In this document: positions 1-9,200 of the stretch, piece by piece
Numbering within the stretch: the stretch's first letter is position 1
Layout of the letters: each line of letters opens with the position of its first letter
Source of the DNA: Phoronis australis
Taxonomy: Eukaryota; Phoronida; Phoronidae
Assembly: GCA_002633005.1 (NCBI GenBank)
Contig: NMRA01000611.1
Location: 92,674-156,673, forward strand
Direction: 5' to 3'
DNA length: 64,000 bases
The notes under the pieces: model-generated
The model's database searches: none
What the model was told of the DNA's origin: nothing
Seen by the model: only the letters and a program-made list of their open reading frames with translations
Made by a program: the position numbers and the translations under genes

Positions 1-576
1 TAAACGAGAAACATTGCAATGAATCGATCTACCTTTCTCGACTCGCCTCGGCTTTGTAACTACTTTCTGTGTCAGAGGCCCNGTTAAGCAACTATTATAG
101 CTTAAAACACGTTTTTTACACGCTAAGCTTCGACCGGGAAATTATCGTCTGCTAAAGTAGGTAACCACTGGTAACTGAATAAAATTCTCAAGTCAAAGAT
201 CCTGACGACACGATACCCGCATTCAAACTGGAGATCGGTGATTTACAAGTAAGAGGACATGAGAGAAAATTTTCACTGAATTAAGATATCATTTTTGTGG
301 AAATAATGTGTCTTATTTTTCGTAGTGTATAAGTACAGTACAATGCGGTTTGTTGAACGTGCGATTATTGCGCGTGTTCATTTAAGTATTCTATTTTCAC
401 TCTTGATGACGTCAGTCGCTGTGTGGTGCAGTGGTTAAAGTCGGCGATCAGCAATACCAAGGTCACGGGTTCGACCCCGTCCTCGGTTTCCCGCCAAATC
501 GTTATCTCACTAGTGAGATAACTTTATGGGTTATTACATGGTTTTATCTGCCATTTGATGCTAATATTGTGGTATA
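1..576 (+). mobile_element. Foldback-type element, single arm, cut by window edge
   Basis: This stretch matches the right arm of the complete foldback element at 13728-15188 over almost its whole length, including the tRNA-like block, the GTTATCTCACTAGTGAGATAAC palindrome and the terminal ATATTGTGG followed by TATA. It begins inside the loop region of the element, so the other arm lies outside the window. The N at 82 replaces about 115 bases that are present in the homologous arm, which shows that this N is a gap and not one unknown base. No protein is encoded. Confidence 0.8.
421..490 (+). repeat. tRNA-like block with pol III A and B box resemblance
   Basis: TGGTGCAGTGGTTAAAG resembles a tRNA A box region and GGGTTCGACCCCG resembles a B box, at about tRNA spacing. 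The same block occurs in both arms of the element at 13.7-15.2 kb. It is part of a repeat and does not form a clearly functional tRNA gene, so it is read as a tRNA-derived module. Confidence 0.6.
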
Positions 577-1096
577 AGTGATCTTACGCAACTCACATTT
601 GGTGCATAAACAATGCATTAAAACATATTGTTGTTTCAATTTAAAATAAAACATATGAATAAAATGTTTTCCACGTTTCACATAAAAAGTACTGTGTTGA
701 GTTTCACTGAGACTATAGTTTAATTATTGGTAACAGATATACGAGACACAAAGTTACCAAGTAAAGAGCAGTCACTACACAATAACAGCGTAGTTTAACT
801 GCTGCAACTGTTCACATGACCAACTAGAACCTTTGAAAACTTGTTAAAGTGTTTCAAATACATCAAACATGGCATGAATGTACAAATTTTAAAGCTTGCC
901 ACAAGCCAGTGTTGAACGAAACAACAAGGGTAGATAGATATAAGTACGACTACAAACAATAGTGCAAATGTGACTCTAAACAGACAATCCTAGATAGCAC
1001 TTAAGACTACACCCGACAATTTCATGAACTGGCCAATAGGTGGCTTACCTTAACAATGAAGATTGCATTTTTGCCTTACATCACAGTTTTTTAGTT

Positions 1097-1345
1097 GGCC
1101 ACTTACCACTACAAAATTGGTCTCAAACCGTTCCTTACTTGTCAAATCAGAGTTCATTTCAGGGTTGTAAAAGTTTATCATTGCTTGAGACCAGGCACTG
1201 CAAGTTGGCTTGTCAACAGGTGTCATATTGTGTGCACCTAACATGGTCTCAAGGTGTAGCATATTGTCAGTTGTTTGCAATCCTAGAAATAATCTGAGTA
1301 AAGAACAAGTCGAGACCCACTCTATAGCCGCTGCAGTAAATAAAG
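1097..1345. mobile_element. MITE of the GGTCTCA family, copy 1
   Basis: About 250 bp. The left end GGCCACTTACCACTACAAAA then TTGGTCTCA is matched in inverted orientation by the right end near 1300-1345 (reverse complement ...CTATAGAGTGGGTCTCG). Related copies lie at 2713-2961, 36226-36465 and 59371-59563, and a degenerate one at 26265-26751. No transposase is encoded, so it is a non-autonomous DNA element. It sits in the intron after the MOSC exon. Confidence 0.65.
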
Positions 1346-1487
1346 TGAATGGACAGTCCACTAATTCTTGGTTGTAGCCATAACTGAGCATGTTGAAATA
1401 GACAAGGTTCATTTCAGTGTGTATGTTGAACCAGTAAGCAAATATTGTTTTGGTGAATGAACTGAGATACAATGAGAGGTATGATAC

Positions 1488-1647
1488 CTGTCTTCAAAAT
1501 CTGCAGAAGCCAGACCATAGGTTGATACCTCAGCAGTTGTCAAGGATACCGCACCACAAGATTTTACAGGGTAGACGAATATTTTCGATACGTATCCAAC
1601 AAGCTGTCTTGAAGACAGCTTTGTACGCAAGGCAAGCCATGATAACC
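1488..1647 (-). CDS. mARC-like MOSC-domain protein, one exon (copy 1)
   Basis: The exon is bounded on the minus strand by an acceptor TTTCAG before 1647 and a donor GTATCA after 1488. It enters with 2 bases of a split codon and leaves with 2. It encodes WLALRTKLSSRQLVGYVSK followed by IFVYPVKSCGAVSL and TTAEVSTYGLASADFEDR. The VGxVxxIxVYPVKSC...AE....GL...DR pattern is the N-terminal beta-barrel of MOSC proteins, best matching mitochondrial amidoxime-reducing component (mARC). These bind molybdenum cofactor through a cysteine in the later MOSC domain and reduce N-hydroxylated compounds with cytochrome b5. The basic stretch before VGY matches the position just after the membrane anchor in mARC. 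Later exons should lie left of the window. The start exon was not found. Only one exon is seen, so family is likely but the exact paralogue is not. Confidence 0.7.
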
Positions 1648-2712
1648 CTGAAATAAGCAATATATTATAGATATTTTAAATACTCATTGAAACCTGAAAT
1701 CATCTGCCATGAAAAAAAAGAAAGATTTTTACTACTAAAACCTCAACTAGCTTATTTACTCAGGTTTAGAAGTGACTCACAATGTCAAGCCAACTGATAG
1801 ACCCTGGTGTCCAACTGGAATGAACTAAAAGTTCTTACCAATCTCACCTCTAATCCGAGGAACACCTTGAGGCCATTTACATAACAGTCACTAATGGCCT
1901 AAATGAAAAGTGAGTTTTTGAAATGGAGGGTGAGTTAATTGCAACTTTGACAGTAGTTTTTGCAAGTAACACATTGGAAAAAGAATAGGTTAAAAGAGAA
2001 AGCTAACTTTTTCATGTCATTCTTAGTAAAAAATACCATTTGTTGATTATCCCAGACTTATTTTTCAATTACGGCATCCCGTAACTTAATTAAAGTAATG
2101 CCCTATTTCTGAAGTGATGATTAGGGGTTTAGCATTACCCGCCATTTTCTTTCTGTGTTCGAGTTTACTGTGAGCATCTGTTTTACTGTTGTTTTCATGA
2201 TGGTTTCTTAAAATTGTCGTTACCTCTTCCTATCAATGAGTATTCTNATTGTTTCAATGTAAAATAAAACATATGAATAAAATGTTTTCTATGTTTCACA
2301 TAAAAAGTACTGTGTTGAGTTTCACTGAGACTATAGTTTAATTATTGGTAACAGATATACGAGACACAAAGTTACCAAGTAAAGAGCAGTCACTAAAAAT
2401 AACAGCGTAGTTTAACTGCTGCAACTGTTCACATGACCAACTAGAAACTTTGAAAACTTGTTAAAGTGTTTCAAATACATCAAACATGGCATGAATGTAC
2501 AAAATTTTAAAGCTTGCCACAAGCCAGTGTTGAACGAAACAACAAGGGTAGATAAATATAAGTACGACTACAAACAATAGTGCAAATGTGACTCTAAACA
2601 GACAATCCTAGATAGTACTCAAGACTATACACAATTTCATGAACTGGCCAATAGGTGGCTTACCTTAACAATGAAGATTGCATTTTTGCCTTACATCACA
2701 ATTTTTTAGTTG

Positions 2713-2961
2713 GGCCACAAACCATTACAAAATTGGTCTCAAACCGTTCCTTACTTGTCAAATCAGAGTTGATTTCAGGGTTGTAAAAGTTTATCATTGC
2801 TTGAGACCAGGCACTGCAAGTTGGCTTGTCAACAGGTGTCATATTGTGTGCACCTAACATGGTCTCGAGGTGTAGCATATTGTCAGTTGTTTGCAATCCT
2901 AGAAATAATCTGAGTAAAGAACAAGTCGAGACCCACTCTATAGCCGCTGCAGTAAATAAAG
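2713..2961. mobile_element. MITE of the GGTCTCA family, copy 2 (duplicated segment)
   Basis: Same element as 1097-1345, carried in the second unit of the direct duplication and not an independent insertion. Confidence 0.65.
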
Positions 2962-3103
2962 TGAATGGACAGTCCACTAATTCCTGGTTGTAGCCATAAC
3001 TGAGCATGTTGAAATAGACAAGGTTCATTTCAGTGTGTATGTTGAACCAGTAAGCAAATATTGTTTTGGTGAATGAACTGAGATACAATGAGAGGTATGA
3101 TAC

Positions 3104-3263
3104 CTGTCTTCAAAATCTGCAGAAGCCAGACCATAGGTTGATACCTCAGCAGTTGTCAAGGATACCGCACCACAAGATTTTACAGGGTAGACGAATATTT
3201 TCGATACGTATCCAACAAGCTGTCTTGAAGACAGCTTTGTACGCAAGGCAAGCCATGATAACC
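3104..3263 (-). CDS. mARC-like MOSC-domain protein, one exon (copy 2)
   Basis: Identical in translation to the exon at 1488-1647 and carried by the second unit of the 1.6-kb duplication. It keeps the same acceptor and donor and the same VYPVKSC motif. If the duplication is an assembly artefact this is the other allele of one exon. If real, the gene would contain a tandem exon duplication whose phases (2 in, 2 out over 160 bases) would shift the frame when both copies were spliced in, which argues against both being used together. Confidence 0.65.
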
Positions 3264-3862
3264 CTGAAATAAGCAATATATTATAGATATTTTAAATACT
3301 CATTGAAACCTGAAATCATCTGCCATGAAAAAAAAGAAAGATTTTTACTACTAAAACCTCAACTAGCTTATTTACTCAGGTTTAGAAGTGACTCACAATG
3401 TCAAGCCAACTGATAGACCCTGGTGTCCAACTGGAATGAACTAAAAGTTCTTACCAATCTCACCTCTAATCCGAGGAACACCTTGAGGCCATTTACATAA
3501 CAGTCACTAATGGCCTAAATGAAAAGTGAGTTTTTGAAATGGAGGGTGAGTTAATTGCAACTTTGACAGTAGTTTTTGCAAGTAACACATTGGAAAAAGA
3601 ATAGGTTAAAAGAGAAAGCTAACTTTTTCATGTCATTCTTAGTAAAAAATACCATTTGTTGATTATCCCAGACTTATTTTTCAATTACGGCATCCCGTAA
3701 CTTAATTAAAGTAATGCCCTATTTCTGAAGTGATGATTAGGGGTTTAGCATTACCCGCCATTTTCTTTCTGTGTTCGAGTTTACTGTGAGCATCTGTTTT
3801 ACTGTTGTTTTCATGATGGTTTCTTAAAATTGTCGTTACCTCTTCCTATCAATGAGTATTCT

Positions 3863-4204
3863 ACAACAAAGTTGTTAGAGAACTCAATTACATTGGATTT
3901 AGGGAATGTGTAGTTTGTGGTAGCCTGAAAATGGTGGTGTCAGCGACCCATATCAGCTTACATCCCGCCGTGTGACTCCCTTGCCACACTCCTGGCACCT
4001 TCTAAAAAGCTCTAATACTTTAGTCAAGTCCACAATAAACTTATCAAAGTTTGGTTCACAGGCCTGTTTATTTATTGGACGACGAAATGACCTCCTCACT
4101 GATTGACCAAACTGGGCCTGTATTCACTCCCATCACTCACTGTCTCCGCAGGGTTGCTTACAGGCTCTAGCCTAGAGACAACACTAGCACAAGGCAAATC
4201 ACTG
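3863..4204. other. Unassigned, right of the duplication
   Basis: No exon, RNA or clear repeat was recognised here. It lies between the duplicated mARC exon and the decayed THAP sequence. Confidence 0.4.
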
Positions 4205-4626
4205 CTAAGTTCCCAGACTTGCATGCTCTGAGGGTATGTTCCGAGGCAGACAGTTGATGAAGGGTCTCAAGTCACAGTAGAGGCCACAGCTTGCCGCAAG
4301 GCTTTTCATTTCAAAAATGGACTTCTCAGGACTCGCGAAGGGAATCAACAGTGATGGTATGGCACCCTTCTTCAGGCATTGTTTTGCAGGAACCTTCATC
4401 AAGCATACGTCTTTCTTTCGTAACCCGATGGCAGAAAATGCTTGCCACACACTCGGTAATTCTCCGCTGCTTTGTATGTTGCATGGACCGGTCACACTGC
4501 GTTCTTCACACGAACGAGCCAAGTATAGTGAAGTGTATCATCCGTCGGAAAGCTATGTAATGGCATACCCAAAGGGCACGTGACACGATAATGAATACAT
4601 CCCGGTATGCAAGAACCATGCAGCAT
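4205..4626 (-). pseudogene. THAP-domain sequence, broken
   Basis: Reading from an ATG at 4626 on the minus strand, the frame gives MLHGSCIPGC, then HSFPTDDTLHYTWLVRV, an in-frame TGA at 4492-4494, then YRVCGKHFLPSGY, then stops at 4399-4401. A second frame continues LMKVPAKQCLKKGAIPSLL. Together these show the THAP C2CH zinc-finger pattern: C-x3-C, the FP pair, the invariant W, C-x2-H 49 residues after the second cysteine, and an AVPTIF-like end (AIPSLL). THAP domains are DNA-binding modules of P-element transposases and of host regulators derived from them. Two lesions, one stop and one frameshift, break it. No transposase catalytic part was recognised downstream. It could be a transposon remnant or a dead THAP gene exon. 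Confidence 0.7.
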
Positions 4627-6235
4627 TTTGTCTAACTTGTAAACAAACGCAAACGACGACCGAAATTATGACAATGGAGGTAAACAATGACTGACTCAAC
4701 AACTCACACAGTCAGACTATATGAAAACAAAATGGCAGGAAATTCTAAACCGCCAAAATATCACTTCCGGAATAGGGCATGACTAATTAATCAAATTACA
4801 GGAAGATGAAATTAACTGAAAAATACGTCTGCGATTATAAACGAACCATGTTTATGAAACTTAAGGTTGCCTTCTCCTTAAATAACTGGCAAACACAAAG
4901 CTAATTTATTTATGTACATATTAATCAAATAATTTCACTGGAAAATACAACAGTTACAGGTTTTACAACCCAAGAAAATATCTAAAATGAAAATTAAGTC
5001 AAAATCCCCCTGCACTAAGAGAACTCGCTAAGTCTGGATACATACACTCTATCACACACAATTTAACTGAACAAAACCTCTCATTTTCTAACCTAGGAAA
5101 AACTCTAAAGTTCTACATCTGCTTGCTTGTATCACATTATGCCATTGTGGTCATACTTCATTTTTCGTGTACTAGGTTCTTGTTACATCTCTATATCTGC
5201 GTTTCATATGGAACTGTCGATTACTAGCTCCTTTTGTGACTCATTTTGGGCTCGGAGAGGGTAACCAATTACCATAGTGGTTTAGAATTTTGGGGACAGC
5301 TGTAAATATAAGTGTCGTACACACAATTGACATGCGAAGCCACAGTGAAAGTAATTCTATGTGAACCCTGCTGTCCCAGTTCACCTATAAGCCTTGAAGG
5401 CCGGGACCTGGTCTGCATATTGGCTTAAAATTTTGTGGGTGGTTATAAATCATATGGGGCTGTGTCAACCCCCAAATGTGTAAGTAAACATTGTGTAACA
5501 AAAAGTTTATGGTCCAGGCTGAGAAAATAACTGTTTTATCACCCCCTGTGTGTTTTGAATAGCAAAGCCTGAATGTTCCCACGTTGACGACTCACTCCAT
5601 TAACTGGATAACCTGTCTGCAACCACAATGCAAAATTTTGTTTTAGAACACTACCAGAAATTGGACTATACACTCATAGGGATGATATTTTTTCTAATAA
5701 ATATTGCCGCACATCCAGGATTTGGGAGGTGTACAATATACTATAATAGCAAATTCTGTGCCCGGTTGCATAAAATAGTCCCAAATTGGGACTCATGTCG
5801 CCCACCGCATAAACCACTGGCACTCTCGTCAGCTACCCCACGTTCAAGTATGTTTGTAGGCGGCTGATAACGATGCTTGTGGTCTGAACTAAGGCAGCGC
5901 ATCATTCCTCGCCGTCAATATTTAACCCAGCCTGGTGACCTAGCCGGGTGACCCACGGCCTGGGCAGCGGGCAGTGCGAGTTGGCAGTTCTCCACTTTGC
6001 GTTCAACGCGTCAATCACTCTACACAGTCATAACACTGTCCAAGAAGTAAGAATTGTTTAGATGCGAAACAGCAACGTTGCAGTTCTCACCAAGTTTAGT
6101 GATTGCGAGTCCACCCAAGGCCAACAAAACTTGCTTTTCTTCTCTCATCTTAATTAGGCTATGGGGTCACCAGGTCACCAAAAGATGCCGCTAAAACTGT
6201 AAATATTACTATTGTAGTACCACACGTGTTCAAGC
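4627..6235. other. Region upstream of RRP15, no feature recognised
   Basis: About 1.6 kb without a recognised gene. It probably holds the RRP15 promoter, since it lies immediately before the candidate first exon, and may hold a missing first exon of the minus-strand mARC-like gene. No TATA box or other core signal could be assigned with confidence. Confidence 0.3.
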
Positions 6236-9200
6236 ATGGCAGAAACAGGCTCAGTTATTGCTATTGCTGGTGGTAATTGTCGTTTTTTAATCCAGATGTC
6301 CTGATAAAAATTAATTCATATGCGCAATGCTGAGACACTAGTGAATTTAAATGGTATTGAGACCCCAGGAAATGTGTGAAATAGTCACATAAATGCATGT
6401 AATTAATGTAACTTTAGCTTCTTTAGCAGTTGATCGGTTGAGTCTTGTTTTCTTGATATCTCATGGACAGAGGCCATGGCACAAATACGAAGACATTCTT
6501 TAGGCAATTGGGGTTTCGCTAGCTGGCCCTACACTTGTCCAAGTACACTACAGACGAGAGTAGATACTGTGAAGTCCCCATTTTTACTGCGCCCACCAGG
6601 ACGGAGTGCGTGCAGTGTTAAAATTGGCGAGTTGGTGATTTGAGCAACTGAATGAGGGTCTGCTTGAAGAAAGAGTTTGATTAAGGGAGTATTTGCTCGA
6701 GTTGGAAAGAGTTAAAGACGTTGACGGCCTCCTAGCCGTATATACCGTAAACGTTCGGGTTAACGCCCATGCTCAGTTAACCGCCCACCCCCTACTTTAG
6801 GTGGATTTTCGATTTAACCGCCCACTGCTCGGTTAAGCGCCCCCCTGCGATTTTTGAAGATTTCCAGTTAAGCGCCCACCTCTCAGTTAAGCGCCCATCC
6901 CCGACTTTTAAAGAATGAAGATTTAGCGCCCAGTGCTAAGGAAACGCACGATTCCCCGACTTTTAGAAAAAGATCGATGATCACAATGAGCGCAACGACG
7001 CCGGGCCTCCGAGACGGTGGTTTAGCAATGTGAATTGCAATTATACAAGTAACGAGTTATTGTCTTGGGTCATGAACTCACTTCAAAATATAATACTTGA
7101 ACGTTTTTGTCACTTTATTTTCTTCCCATGTTTGCAAAGTTTAAGAACGCCGCCGGCGTCAAAACCTCCGCTTTCAGCGACTTTGTCTGCCGCGCTGAGT
7201 TTTCGTCTGCAGTGCACTTGATAAAACATATATTCGAAAAAATCAGGCCAGAGAAATGAGACAATGGTTAAAAGTATATAGTCACGCCCGTTTCTGTTAC
7301 TTAGGACTGTCGCTATTCTCTTTTGATGTGTGACTTTGTAGTGGTGCACGCGCGCAAGTTCCCACACTTTGGAGTGCATGTTACCTTGACACCAACATGT
7401 GATTGACAGGTGACTCGCACGTAGGCCCTACGCGCGTGCTGAATCCCGCCGCTATCTTTGGCCATAAAAAACGAGATGCATATTGAAAGAGGCCGTTATA
7501 TTACTTGACGGCATTTCCAAGTCACGATTGTCAGCCGACTGAGACATTGCGCGCTAACAACGGGACCGAACAGTGCCGCAGTGCGATATTGCAAGTGATA
7601 TAAATAGGATAATCTGGACATCTTGCATGAAAAATAAATGTTTTTCCACCACGAAGTTTGGTAAGGTGATCGTTTATGAATTGAAACATCGCTGTTTTGT
7701 AGCGTTTTATCACATATTTATGCCGTGGCTCGAAATTTTATTCTTGATTGACGAGTGGCACACGGCCGCTTAACCCCGATTCTTGTCTTGGGCCTACTTC
7801 TTTGCCGAGCATGTTTGGCGCAACGGCAAGTGAGCAATGCCGGGAAGTCGAGATAAAACAGCAAGCCACAGAACCATACGCTGAAAATGTCATTGAGTCA
7901 CGGAGTGTTGACTATAAACATCCCAAACACAAAAAACATCTGAATTAAGGTTTTCAAACTTTTATTACAACCAATTTTAAAACTGCTCTCTGACTATGAA
8001 CTTGGCAGCTAGTACGAGACTGTAACCATAAATCTGATGTCTGCTGTGACCTCTGCAACACGTGAAGCTTGCACGCGCGCACTTTAGCAAGATGAAATAG
8101 TTGCAATCCAAGTAGAGGCTGCGTGGTCACTTGTCGTCTGCGCTCTACACTACAGGGCTAAATAACAAGACCGCAGGACGGCACGGGGCTATTACTCAGC
8201 AATTCTGTAAATTTAATAGTGAATAACTAATCTGAGGGCATGATAACCTTTGTTAGGATCATCCGCTGTTATGACATTTTTCCTGTCATGTGGCGACGTG
8301 ACGATAACGCTCTTTGAAAAGTGCTACGCGTTCCGAGTAGGCCTACGACTACGTGTGTGGTGTGGGTACTTAGATCACGAGGTAAGATTAACCGCCCAGG
8401 GCGCTTGCCTGTCGTAATAAGCGCCCATGTTCGGTTAACCGCCCACCCTGGATTTTTTGAAGTTTCACGTTTAAGCGCCCATGTCTGGTTAACCGCCCAC
8501 CCCCGATTTTTTGGGTTTGCCAATTTGACCGCCCAGGGCGTTAACCCGAACGTTTACAGTAATAGTGTATTGTATTGGGGATGATCAGAAGCTGAGGACA
8601 CCTGTGGCCTAGGCTAGGGTGTCCTCTTGGACTATGGCTGCACAAAAGGTTCATATAACAATGTGACTTTGATGTTTTAATCAATGTGAGGCATGATTCC
8701 TTGAAAAGTTTCCTGTGTATGAATTCTTTGTCTTATCGGAGCCTCACCAGTAAAAGTGGAGTAAACAGTGCCGTTATTTATTGGAAACTGGTTCTCGGCA
8801 GCCATCTTGAAGAGGAACCAATTTACTCCACTTTTACTGACATGAGTTGTTTAACTTTTCCCGAATATTATAGTTGCTGGCTGTGAAGTATTTTACTAGT
8901 TAGATTTGAAGAAAAAATCGTTATTAACACTGATTGAGTGGAGTTGCTTTGCAGCATTCTCGGTATATTTCGTTTTCTCTTGCAGAGGAAGATGTTTGTG
9001 ATGCAGACAATGAAAGCAGCGACGCTGAAGAAGAAGAGGATGATGTCAAAGAGGAAAGTGGAATCGCTGACCATGCTTCCGGCTGGGCTAATGTTATGTC
9101 TAAGATCCTTGGGAAACATAACTTGACTGTACCGATATTAGCAAAAGGAAAAAAGGACAGTGAGAAAAAATCAAAAAAGTTGATCAAAGACAGTGTGGAG

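Larger units (their letters stand above)
630..2246. repeat. Direct duplication, copy 1 (about 1.6 kb)
   Basis: Positions 630-2246 are repeated almost base for base at 2248-3862, with an offset of 1616-1618 bases. The copies differ by scattered single bases and 1-4 base indels. Copy 1 ends exactly at the N at 2247. The unit holds a MITE and one coding exon of a MOSC-domain protein. The low divergence and the N at the junction suggest two allelic contigs placed end to end. A true recent tandem duplication is the alternative. Confidence 0.9.
2248..3862. repeat. Direct duplication, copy 2
   Basis: Second copy of the 630-2246 unit. After 3862 the sequence is unique, so this copy is the one continuous with the right-hand flank, while copy 1 is continuous with the left flank. 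That is the layout expected from overlapping haplotype contigs. Confidence 0.9.

Noticed and set aside
421-490. Functional tRNA gene
   Set aside because: Only A- and B-box-like blocks are kept; it is embedded in a repeated element with two further diverged copies.
1050-1472. 140-codon minus-strand frame, repeated at 2696-3088
   Set aside because: It runs over a MITE and intron sequence next to the MOSC exon; its repeat copy comes from the segment duplication.
8269-8523. Minus-strand frame with [12 protein letters not shown] repeats
   Set aside because: Translation of the terminal subrepeats of the 1.8-kb element.
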